From JAWODU01 sp046483125 (GTDB lineage: Bacteria > Verrucomicrobiota > Kiritimatiellia > UBA8416 > JAWODU01): DNA of 24,785 bases. The notes beneath the pieces were generated by a model, which saw only the letters and a list, made by a program, of their open reading frames with translations, did no database searches and was not told the origin of the DNA. The DNA lies in the NCBI GenBank assembly GCA_046483125.1, contig JAWODU010000056.1, positions 1 to 24,785 of the forward strand. Reading direction: 5' to 3'. Below, one piece after another: positions 14,865-22,029 of the stretch (position 1 is the stretch's first letter; every line of letters starts with the position of its first letter). The position numbers and the translations under genes were made by a program.

Positions 14865-16139
14865 ATGAGTTTAAGGTTCAACAGTAACGGATGGCTGTCA
14901 GCGCTGTTTGCCTCGGCCGTAGTGCTGGTTTGCGGCACCGCTGTTTACGGCGGCTTTATCGACAGCGCTCTGGAGGCTTACCCGGCGCTGGAGAATGCGC
15001 CTCTGGTTCTGTTCGGACTGGGGCTGGCGCTGGCTGTCTTTTTCGGATACAGCCGGTTTTTCTGCTTCGGCATTCTGCTCTGCGGCTTCGTAGTGAGCAT
15101 GGTTTGTTTTACAGGGAATGGAACGGAAGGCGGGCGCGCGGAGGCGGCGAGGATCCTGTTCTCGGTGTATGTGCCGTGCTTTACTGCGGTGGTGATGAGC
15201 CTTCCCGAAAGACCCGTTCTAGGCAGGGCGGGTCTGTTCAGAACGGGGGTGGTAGTGTCCGGAGTAGTTGCGGCGGTCGTACTGGCTCGAACGGGAGCGT
15301 TTTCGCGGGAGATCGGGAACGCGTCATGGTTCATGATTAAGCCCGTTTCGGGGGTTCTGGGCGTTCCCCGGCTCAGCATCTGTTTTTTTCTACCCGCGGT
15401 TGTGTACCTTTTGTTTCTGAAAGGCGCCCTGGAGAACTCGTTCCCCAGGGCCATGGCGGGAACGGCCCTTCTGTGCTCGTTGGGGGCGATGAATTGGGGT
15501 TCGGGTGCGAGAGGGCAAGCCGGCGCAACAACCGTGTTAACCGCGTACATGAGCGCGGGCGCACTCATGCTGCCCGTGATGGTCCTGCATTCGGCCTGGC
15601 GGCACGCGAACATAGACGAACTCACGGGGCTGGCCGGGCGACGGGCAATGGAAAACCAGTTGAATTCGCTGGGCAAATCGTGGACGCTTGCCGTAATCGA
15701 CATAGATCATTTTAAGAAAATAAACGACGGGTACGGTCACCACACGGGGGACCAGGTACTGCGGTTCATAGCTTCGGAAATAGAAAACACGCCTGGATGC
15801 AGAGCATACCGTTATGGCGGGGAGGAGTTCGTCGTAGTGTTCGGGAAACGGAGTATCGATGAAGTCGTTCCGTATCTTGAAGGACTGAGAAAATCGATAG
15901 CCCGGAAACGGTTCGGGCTTCGTAAAAGAAGGGAGCCGAAAAGAGTTTCGCGGCGCGGAGCGCAGAAAAGAGGGAAGGGCTCGGGCAAGGTAATAAGAGT
16001 AACGGTGAGCATCGGCGTGACGGACGGAACTCGGCACAATACACCGGCAGATGCCATAAAAGCGGCCGACAAAAGCATGTACCGCGCTAAAAGGCATGGG
16101 AGAAACCGGCTTTGCAGGAGTCAGGCCGTGACACGCTGA
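14865..16139 (+). CDS. Membrane-bound GGDEF diguanylate cyclase
   Basis: A 424-residue protein with about seven hydrophobic segments in residues 10-245 and a C-terminal GGDEF domain (about 250-420) that should make cyclic di-GMP. Seen: 'DELTGLAGRRAME', 'VIDIDHFKKINDGYGHHTGD', the active-site loop 'GGEEF' at 318-322, and 'VTVSIGVTDG'. The inhibitory RxxD site that normally lies before the loop is absent (TPGC), so product feedback by that route is unlikely. An extra Lys/Arg-rich stretch (about 345-380) is inserted before the 'VSIGV' strand. The membrane part matches no sensor family I can name. ATG 14865 follows a hairpin rather than a ribosome site. Its end overlaps the HD-GYP gene by 19 bases. 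Confidence 0.93.
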   Translation: MSLRFNSNGWLSALFASAVVLVCGTAVYGGFIDSALEAYPALENAPLVLFGLGLALAVFFGYSRFFCFGILLCGFVVSMVCFTGNGTEGGRAEAARILFSVYVPCFTAVVMSLPERPVLGRAGLFRTGVVVSGVVAAVVLARTGAFSREIGNASWFMIKPVSGVLGVPRLSICFFLPAVVYLLFLKGALENSFPRAMAGTALLCSLGAMNWGSGARGQAGATTVLTAYMSAGALMLPVMVLHSAWRHANIDELTGLAGRRAMENQLNSLGKSWTLAVIDIDHFKKINDGYGHHTGDQVLRFIASEIENTPGCRAYRYGGEEFVVVFGKRSIDEVVPYLEGLRKSIARKRFGLRKRREPKRVSRRGAQKRGKGSGKVIRVTVSIGVTDGTRHNTPADAIKAADKSMYRAKRHGRNRLCRSQAVTR

Positions 16140-17389
16140 AATGCCTCTACCACTCTGGGATCGAACTGGCTTCCCGAGTTTGAGGCGATTTCCGCCATAG
16201 CGCTGGAGGCGTCAACTGCCGACTTGTAGGAACGGCCGGAGTTCAGGACATCGTAAGCGTCGGCCACAGCGGCTATGCGGGCGCCGAGAGGTATCTCATT
16301 CGCCTTTAAGCCGCGGGGATAGCCCCGGCCGTCGAATCTCTCGTGGTGGCAGTTGGCAACGGCAGACTCGTTCGAAAGAGACGGGAAAGCACCCAGGAGC
16401 CTTGATCCAAGAAGGGCATGCGTCCTCATGACTTCGGTTTCCCCGTCCGTAAGATCGCCGGCTTTCCGGAGTATATAATCGGGCACTCCCAGTTTGCCTA
16501 TGTCGTGAAAAAAAGCGCCGCGTTCTATCGTTGAAGCCTGATGGAACTCCATTTCCAGCTCGCGGGAGATACGGGAAGCGTACATGGCCGTGTTTTGGGC
16601 GTGAAGCATTGCTCCGGGCTCGTGAGTATCGAGTGCGCCCAGCAGAATATTGAATAATGTGAGCGGGGACGTATCGGGGAGGCCGTCGGAGGAGGGAGAG
16701 GAACGGTTCAGGTCCAGGATGTCGGTTCCGTCTGCATAAGGCACGGTTACGAAATCACGCGTCTGTGCCGCCGAGCGGATTATGCCGGCTATCTGCTGAG
16801 TAAGGCCGACAATGTCGCCCAGACTCTCGGATATTTGAGACGGGGAAGCAGAGCCTTTTTCGACGTCGAGCTGAAGAAGATGAGCGCGTAACAGTATAAC
16901 CGTCAGCGGCTGGTTTACGTTGTGCATGAGAGCGCCGCCCAGCGCTCTCACGGCGTCGGTCCTGTGACGTGTTTCGGCGGTTACGGCTTTCTCTGTTTCA
17001 CCGGTAATGTCTTCGGCGATGATGACCGTCAGAGATTGAGGACCTGAAGAACGTACTGCCGTGAAACGGAAGCGACCCTCCGTTCTATCCGGAAGAAGGG
17101 CGTGCGCTTCAAAAGAGGTGTGTCCTTCCGCGGGATTCAGCAGGGGGGCGATCTTGTGCGGATCGGAGAACCGGAAAACATCCTGAAAGCGCGAGCCCAG
17201 AACCGCATTGAAGCTGTCCGATGAAATCAGATTGAGAAGAGCTTTGTTGGCACGTAGAATACTGCCGTTGCTGTCCGCCAGAAGCATGACCTGGGGCGCA
17301 AGGTCTATCATGTGTTCCAATTGGGTCTTGGCGTTCTGTATTCGGTCAGAGAGAGGCGCGGATGAATCGTTTGCTGGATCAGTTCGCAT
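16121..17389 (-). CDS. PAS/DHp/HD-GYP cyclic di-GMP phosphodiesterase
   Basis: A 422-residue soluble protein with an unusual domain order. Residues about 22-130 are a PAS domain ('MIDLAPQVMLLADSNGSILRANKA'). Residues about 145-225 resemble the dimerisation/phosphoacceptor part of a histidine kinase, with His156 in 'GGALMHNVNQPLTVI', but no kinase ATP-binding domain follows. Residues about 245-420 are an HD-GYP domain with H263, 'HDIGK' (295-299), 'HHERFDGRGYP' (348-358) and 'VADAYD', all needed for cyclic di-GMP hydrolysis. The middle residue of the GYP loop region is intact. It converges on the GGDEF gene with a 19-base overlap, pairing synthesis with breakdown. ATG 17389 has no Shine-Dalgarno sequence and sits nine bases from a promoter-like -10. 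Confidence 0.92.
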   Translation of the reverse strand: MRTDPANDSSAPLSDRIQNAKTQLEHMIDLAPQVMLLADSNGSILRANKALLNLISSDSFNAVLGSRFQDVFRFSDPHKIAPLLNPAEGHTSFEAHALLPDRTEGRFRFTAVRSSGPQSLTVIIAEDITGETEKAVTAETRHRTDAVRALGGALMHNVNQPLTVILLRAHLLQLDVEKGSASPSQISESLGDIVGLTQQIAGIIRSAAQTRDFVTVPYADGTDILDLNRSSPSSDGLPDTSPLTLFNILLGALDTHEPGAMLHAQNTAMYASRISRELEMEFHQASTIERGAFFHDIGKLGVPDYILRKAGDLTDGETEVMRTHALLGSRLLGAFPSLSNESAVANCHHERFDGRGYPRGLKANEIPLGARIAAVADAYDVLNSGRSYKSAVDASSAMAEIASNSGSQFDPRVVEAFQRVTA

Positions 17390-17398
17390 GGTAAAGGC

Positions 17399-17427
17399 AG
17401 GCTGGCATCTCGCGGGTTCAATGTCAA
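17399..17427 (-). promoter_or_regulatory. Candidate promoter for the HD-GYP gene, probably leaderless
   Basis: On the minus strand, a perfect TTGACA (17422-17427) is followed after 17 bases by CAGCCT (17399-17404). The ATG is nine bases beyond, so the transcript would start at or just before the start codon. Confidence 0.4.
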
Positions 17428-17487
17428 GCGGGTTTTGTTTTTATGCTTTTTGCTTTCAGCGCGAGTCCAAAGATGGCATAATGAAAA

Positions 17488-17519
17488 TTGTTGGTATCGT
17501 TATTTGAACGTTATCAAAT
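17488..17519 (+). promoter_or_regulatory. AT-rich promoter/operator candidate for the beta-helix gene
   Basis: TTGTTG (17488-17493), an 18-base spacer and TATCAA (17512-17517) could form a promoter. Overlapping it is a perfect inverted repeat ATTTGA-6-TCAAAT (17502-17519), a possible repressor site. Both calls are weak and based on pattern only. Confidence 0.3.
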
Positions 17520-17550
17520 TGTTAGATTGCACTGGTAATAGGGGCCGAGC

Positions 17551-18915
17551 ATGACAGTTTCCGTTTTGAACGTAAAGTCGAGCAGGATTATCCTTGCTTT
17601 GTCGCTGATGTGTTTCGCTCCGGTAACCGGACTCGCCCCGGCCGCGACCCTCTACGTGTCCAGGGGCGGCGGGCATAATGAGCCTTACGCGTCGTGGGCC
17701 GACGCGGCCACGAATATCCAGGATGCGCTGGACGCGGCTGTTGACGGGGACACGGTATTGATAACAAACGATACCTATGTCCTTTCTTCGCAGATCGTTA
17801 TCAGCAGTAATATTACAGTTTCGGGTTTGGGGGACCCGCCCCCTGTTATAGACGGAAATAACTCGTGCAGGTGCGTGTTGATTGAGCATCCCGGCGCGGT
17901 TGTGGAGCGGTTTCGAATAAGACGAGGAAGGGATAACAGTACAAACAGCCCTTCCGGGGGCGGCGGAGTGTATATGTCCGGCGGAATTCTGAGGGATTGT
18001 ACCGTGGACGGATGTACTGCGGCCGGAGCCCTGCCGTACGGGGGAGGCGTGTTGTGTGAATACGGCGGCGTGGTTCAAAGGTGCGCCGTAAGCAGTAATT
18101 CGACGGATTACGGCGGAGGGATGGCGCTCTTTTACGGGGGAATGGCGGAAAGCTGTCTGGTGATTGAGAACCAGGCGTCGGTGTCGGGAGGGGGGGTGTA
18201 CCTGTCGGGATCGTCCAATCCCGAGGAATACGGTGTTGCCGAAAACTGTACGATTGCAAGCAACAGCGCGTCAATCTCTGGGGGCGGCGTCTATTCTTCT
18301 CACGGCAGATGCGTAAACGACATAATATATTTCAATTCGTGCTCCACCGGAACCAATTATTACCGGGTGAATACGAATGAATTTACGCGGTGTTGTATTT
18401 CGCCCGTTTTGCCGGGTAACATCGATACCAATCCTGTTTTTTCCGGGGCGGATTCGGGCAATTACCGTCTTGGCGGGCTATCCCCGTGTATCGACGCGGG
18501 CACGAACGGTGTGCTTGTAGAGAAGGACATGGACGGAGTCTGGTTCGGCCTGGACGGAAACGGGGACGGTACCAACGGCTTTGATATCGGGGCGTATGAG
18601 TATGTCCGTCCCTGGACGGACAGCGATGGCGACGGATACACCGATGACGAAGAAGCACTTGCGGGTACGGACGGCACGGACCAGCTTGATTACTTCGTGA
18701 TAAGCTCTATCGGCGTGGAATCAGGGGATCTGGTGTTGCAGTGGAGCGCGAAATACGGCCGGTATTACACTGTGATTTCCTCCATCGACGTTACGGGTAC
18801 GCCGTTTACCAATGTGCCCGGCCACACCGATGTTCCGGGCACGGATGGCGTTATGGAATACCGGGAGAGTGCCGGTGCGGTGCCCAGGTTTTATCGTGTC
18901 AGGATAACCAGGTAG
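17551..18915 (+). CDS. Secreted right-handed beta-helix protein, choice-of-anchor-Q type
   Basis: A 454-residue exported protein. A signal peptide (about 1-32, ending near 'LAPAA') is followed by 'LYVSRGGGHNEPYASWADAATNIQDALDAA', the usual opening of pectate-lyase-like beta-helices. Next come repeated coils of the 'GGGVYMSGG...LRDCTVDGCTA' type (about 130-250) and the closing 'NPVFSGADSGNYRLGGLSPCIDAGTN...DIGAYEY' signature (about 290-350). An acidic calcium-binding-like linker 'DSDGDGYTDDEEALAGTD' at about 354-371 leads to a C-terminal beta domain ending 'FYRVRITR'. This architecture is abundant in Kiritimatiellota. The role may be carbohydrate binding or cell-surface adhesion; no catalytic residues can be assigned. 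A purine run (AGGGG) precedes ATG 17551. Confidence 0.88.
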   Translation: MTVSVLNVKSSRIILALSLMCFAPVTGLAPAATLYVSRGGGHNEPYASWADAATNIQDALDAAVDGDTVLITNDTYVLSSQIVISSNITVSGLGDPPPVIDGNNSCRCVLIEHPGAVVERFRIRRGRDNSTNSPSGGGGVYMSGGILRDCTVDGCTAAGALPYGGGVLCEYGGVVQRCAVSSNSTDYGGGMALFYGGMAESCLVIENQASVSGGGVYLSGSSNPEEYGVAENCTIASNSASISGGGVYSSHGRCVNDIIYFNSCSTGTNYYRVNTNEFTRCCISPVLPGNIDTNPVFSGADSGNYRLGGLSPCIDAGTNGVLVEKDMDGVWFGLDGNGDGTNGFDIGAYEYVRPWTDSDGDGYTDDEEALAGTDGTDQLDYFVISSIGVESGDLVLQWSAKYGRYYTVISSIDVTGTPFTNVPGHTDVPGTDGVMEYRESAGAVPRFYRVRITR

Positions 18916-18926
18916 GAGAAAGCGGT

Positions 18927-19382
18927 TTGCCGAGTTCTTTCATGGTTGATCACATGGTTGTCAAACTCGGGAAATACCTCAGGATCCTGGGCTGTGACGC
19001 GGAATGGGACACGGCTGTACGGACTCACGAACTAGTCGTGCGGGCGAACGAGGATGGACGGGCTTTTCTGACGCGCAATACTCGTCTTGGGGTAGAGTAC
19101 CCAATGCCGGATTCCGTTTTGGTTCTGCATTCGGACAACGCTGTGGATCAATTTCGCGAAGTCATTCAATGGGCCGGTCTTGATACAGAGCGTTACCTTT
19201 TTTCAAGATGCATAAAGTGCAACATGCGACTGGAAAAAGTGAAGTGCAAAGACTGTATCCGGGACAGAGTGCATCCGAATGTTTATAAACGGTTCCAGGG
19301 GTTCTTCTCGTGTCCGCAGTGCGGGACCGTGTTCTGGAAAGGAAGCCACGTGGCCAACACGCGGCGCAAACTGGGCATCTGA
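18927..19382 (+). CDS. Mut7-C RNase-domain/zinc-ribbon protein
   Basis: A 151-residue protein of the Mut7-C family (PIN-like fold, COG1656 type). Seen: 'SFMVDHMVVKLGKYLRILGCDAEWD' elements at the N-terminus with the conserved Asp, 'RAFLTRNTRLG' for the second acidic-strand region, then a zinc ribbon of two CxxC pairs ('CIKC', 'CPQC') plus 'CKDC'. The start is taken as TTG 18927, eight bases after an AGGAGA ribosome site, because it keeps the conserved 'F-x-V-D' strand; ATG 18942 is the alternative. The frame stays open upstream but overlaps the beta-helix gene. It begins 11 bases after that gene, so the two are co-transcribed. Nuclease activity is inferred from the family. Confidence 0.88.
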   Translation: MPSSFMVDHMVVKLGKYLRILGCDAEWDTAVRTHELVVRANEDGRAFLTRNTRLGVEYPMPDSVLVLHSDNAVDQFREVIQWAGLDTERYLFSRCIKCNMRLEKVKCKDCIRDRVHPNVYKRFQGFFSCPQCGTVFWKGSHVANTRRKLGI

Positions 19383-19399
19383 TGCGTTTTACCGGGCTT

Positions 19400-20605
19400 T
19401 CAGGGATTGACCAACGTCTTCAGGGCAATGATCGAATAGGACGTGCATAAGACCGGATCGTTCTCCCAGTATCTTCCCTTGGTGTTTTTCCAGTAGCCGT
19501 GACCGGTGTCGGGGTCGATAATCTGCCTTGAGACAAGGGCCTTGACGGTTTCTTCACGCCAGTTCAGGGTCTTGCCGGATGGAAGGGGGATAGCTTCAGC
19601 GCCGTAGGCGTCCAGCGCTCTGGTAAGGACATTATAAAAAAAGTACAGCCCCTGATTACCCATCCCCGGGTTTTCCCGGAGGCCCCAGTGATTCACGGCC
19701 CAGTCGAATGCGGATCTTACGCGCACATCATCACGTGAAACGTCGGCGTAGATCAAAGCGAGCATGCCGGCATACGTCATACTGCCGTAGGACCTGAATA
19801 CGACACTTCCCTGAGCGTTGGTCCTGGTGCCGGCCTTGGACTGGCCGGGTTTATAGAAAAAACCTCCGGCATCATCACCGGTTTCGGGCTTATTCTGCAT
19901 TTGTTCGATGAATTTAACGGTCTTGGCCCAATCGACGGAAACCCTTTTATCGACGGACGGTCGTTTATCTTCGAGTTTTCTGGTTTCGGCCATGGCGGTT
20001 GCGGCATAGTAGGTGTTGAGCAGGTCCGCGTAAGCGCGTTTCGTTGATCGATCATAACCGAATCCGCCTTCATATATGTCACCGCCGAAATGCTGACTTC
20101 CGGCAATAAATTCCCGCGCTTCAAGAATTACCGGGACCAGTTCTTTGTCGCCTGTCTTGTGAAGGGCGGTCATGCAGATTGCCGTGTTGTAGTTGCTGAG
20201 CCCCCCGCCTTTACGGCCGCTGACTTCGCGGTATATGCCTCCGTCTTCCTGGACGCACGAAAGAATGAAGTTTACGGCCTTTCCGATAATGCGTTCCTTG
20301 CCCTGGTAAGACACATTGAGAAACGATTGCATGGCCAATGCCGTAAGCGCCGGAAACTTTTCGTTGGACCAAGCCCCGTTTTGTTTCTGGCGTTTAGCGA
20401 GCCAGTCCAGCCCCCTGTTGATGGCTGACTCCGCCTCGTTGGACAGGGACAGGTGAACTGTTCCGGCTGGCTGTTGCGACGAAACAAGGGTGGAACTCCT
20501 GCCCTGTTCCTGTTTTTCAGTTTCGGGGGCGGGACCCGATGTCATGCCGAGGGCAAAAGCAGACGTCAGAATAAGAGACGGCAAAACGAAAACACGTAAT
20601 TTCAC
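19400..20605 (-). CDS. Secreted prenyltransferase/squalene-oxidase-repeat protein
   Basis: A 401-residue exported protein. A signal peptide (about 1-20) and a low-complexity linker lead into an alpha/alpha toroid made of repeats such as 'LDWLAKRQKQNGAWSNEKF' and 'FILSCVQEDGGIYREVSG', which match terpene-cyclase-type QW-like repeats. The acidic DxDD motif of squalene-hopene cyclases is not present, so a cyclase role is doubtful; in PVC bacteria such proteins are common and of unknown function. The start is GTG at 20605 behind a strong ribosome site (AGGAGG). It converges on the Mut7-C gene with a 17-base gap and is divergent from the GAF kinase, sharing a region with a tandem repeat. Confidence 0.85.
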   Translation of the reverse strand: MKLRVFVLPSLILTSAFALGMTSGPAPETEKQEQGRSSTLVSSQQPAGTVHLSLSNEAESAINRGLDWLAKRQKQNGAWSNEKFPALTALAMQSFLNVSYQGKERIIGKAVNFILSCVQEDGGIYREVSGRKGGGLSNYNTAICMTALHKTGDKELVPVILEAREFIAGSQHFGGDIYEGGFGYDRSTKRAYADLLNTYYAATAMAETRKLEDKRPSVDKRVSVDWAKTVKFIEQMQNKPETGDDAGGFFYKPGQSKAGTRTNAQGSVVFRSYGSMTYAGMLALIYADVSRDDVRVRSAFDWAVNHWGLRENPGMGNQGLYFFYNVLTRALDAYGAEAIPLPSGKTLNWREETVKALVSRQIIDPDTGHGYWKNTKGRYWENDPVLCTSYSIIALKTLVNP

Positions 20606-20660
20606 GCGACACCTCCTGTTATGATCCTGTACTCGACTGCCAAGCCATTGGGAGAATGCT

Positions 20661-20698
20661 TGTTTGGCATTATCTTATTTGTTTGGCATTATCTTATT
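20661..20698. repeat. Two perfect 19-base tandem repeats in a divergent promoter region
   Basis: The unit TGTTTGGCATTATCTTATT occurs twice head to tail (20661-20679 and 20680-20698). Read on the minus strand each copy holds GATAAT, one mismatch from a -10 box; read on + each holds TTGGCA, similar to a -35 box. It lies between the toroid protein and the GAF kinase and may be a duplicated operator or promoter element. Confidence 0.8.
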
Positions 20699-20764
20699 TA
20701 TTTTAAACGTATGGAAAACGGATTTGTTCAGGGATTCGTCCTTTCCGGTGCGGTTAAAAGCCTG

Positions 20765-20770
20765 TATAGT
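20765..20770 (+). promoter_or_regulatory. -10 box for the GAF kinase, probably leaderless
   Basis: TATAGT ends eight bases before ATG 20779, so transcription would start at the start codon. The hexamer 17 bases upstream (TTTCCG) is only a fair -35. No Shine-Dalgarno sequence is present, consistent with leaderless translation. Confidence 0.45.
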
Positions 20771-20778
20771 TCGCGAAT

Positions 20779-21993
20779 ATGTATGAATATCTGAGGGAAA
20801 TCGCCTATCTGAGCCTTGGCAGCAGTCCGGAGGAGATGCTGAAGGCCTCTCTTGAGGCGTGCATTCATCTCTCGGACGCGAGTGGCGGCTCGATCCTGGG
20901 AGAAGAGGGCCCGTATCTTCAGTTCCTGTTTTCCGACGTAAGCGATCTCATCGGGGAAAGAGTGCCCTTTGACAGCATCGCGGGCGTTACGGTCATCGAG
21001 GGCCTTGTCGTATACACTTACGCGCCTGCGGACAAGCGTCACTTCGAAGACGTCGACCGCAAAATAAAGCATCTTACCCGATACCTCCTGAGTATACCGG
21101 TTCCGGCTGTGCATTCGTCAGCGGGAGAGGGGAAGAAGGACGGGAGTTCCGGCGCCTTACAGCTCCTCTTTGAAAAAGACGTGCTTCCGGAGCTGGAGGT
21201 CGGCGGGGGTCCCGTCGAAATGCCCCCCGAGGAACTCAGGAAATACGAAGTGTATGAGAGTCGATTGAAGGAAATCATGTCGCTTCTGCCTCTTGTGGCT
21301 CTTGGGATGGAGGTGCTGCGGCTCAGGGAGACATCTTATCAGGCTATTCACGAATTGAAGAACAAGTTGATTTCGGCTTATTCCTGGCTGGACTACCTGA
21401 GGGACGATATCAGGGATCGTGAACCTTCGCTTGTTGAAAACGAGGATATTTCGGAGGATTTTGAGATCTGCACTTCTTCCGTCCGCGAAGGCGCAGAACT
21501 GGCCGAAAAGTACCTCCAGTTTACAAAAATATATAACCCGGAGTTCAGGGATCAGGACATGAATACACTCGTCCGTGAGACAGCCGATTCGGCAAGTACC
21601 CTCGGAGCCCGCATGGCCATCCCCGGTCTACGCGTAGATTGCCGCCCGGCTCCGGAAGCCTGCGTGCGGAAAATTGACGCGGCGCAGTTGAAAATGGCGT
21701 TGTTCAACCTCTGCAAAAACGCCGTGGAGGTGCTGGCAGAACAGGGGGTTGAAAGCCCCTGCCTGTCTATCAGCTGTGGCGTGCGGGACGGGTTTTCGGA
21801 AGTTGTGATAAAGGACAACGGGCCCGGCATGCCCCGGGAAATAGCTGATCAGCTGTTCGTTCCTTTTAAGACGAAGAAAGAGGGCGGCACGGGACTGGGA
21901 CTGGCAATTACCAAAAAAATAGTGGATATACACGGCGGCAGGATTGTGTGCGAAACCGGCAATGACGGGACCGCCTTTAAAATAACGATATGA
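20779..21993 (+). CDS. Soluble GAF-type sensor histidine kinase
   Basis: A 404-residue cytoplasmic histidine kinase with no membrane segment. Residues about 15-180 look like a GAF domain: they have the GAF-like alternation 'SDASGGSILGEEG' and a second core strand 'GALQLLFEKD'. The phosphoacceptor is His191 in 'AIHELKNKLISAYSWL'. The ATP-binding domain has the N box 'LFNLCKNAVEV' (309-319), G1 'DNGPGMP' (346-352), F box 'FVPFKTKK' and G2 'GGTGLGLAI' (369-377). All catalytic features are intact. It is followed 36 bases later by a receiver gene, its likely partner. The ligand of the GAF domain is unknown. Confidence 0.92.
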   Translation: MYEYLREIAYLSLGSSPEEMLKASLEACIHLSDASGGSILGEEGPYLQFLFSDVSDLIGERVPFDSIAGVTVIEGLVVYTYAPADKRHFEDVDRKIKHLTRYLLSIPVPAVHSSAGEGKKDGSSGALQLLFEKDVLPELEVGGGPVEMPPEELRKYEVYESRLKEIMSLLPLVALGMEVLRLRETSYQAIHELKNKLISAYSWLDYLRDDIRDREPSLVENEDISEDFEICTSSVREGAELAEKYLQFTKIYNPEFRDQDMNTLVRETADSASTLGARMAIPGLRVDCRPAPEACVRKIDAAQLKMALFNLCKNAVEVLAEQGVESPCLSISCGVRDGFSEVVIKDNGPGMPREIADQLFVPFKTKKEGGTGLGLAITKKIVDIHGGRIVCETGNDGTAFKITI

Positions 21994-22029
21994 CTGGCGG
22001 CTTGTTTTTCTTAAACGGGGAGGTGTGTT

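Noticed and set aside
19400..20605. Squalene-hopene cyclase or hopanoid gene
   Set aside because: Signal peptide, short length (401 versus more than 600 residues) and missing DxDD argue against it.
20661..20698. CRISPR array
   Set aside because: The two copies abut with no spacer, and there are no cas genes in the window.
20661..20705. Sigma-54 promoter (TGGCA-like in the repeats)
   Set aside because: TTGGCA is present, but the required GC of the -12 element (TTGC) is missing at the right distance in both copies.
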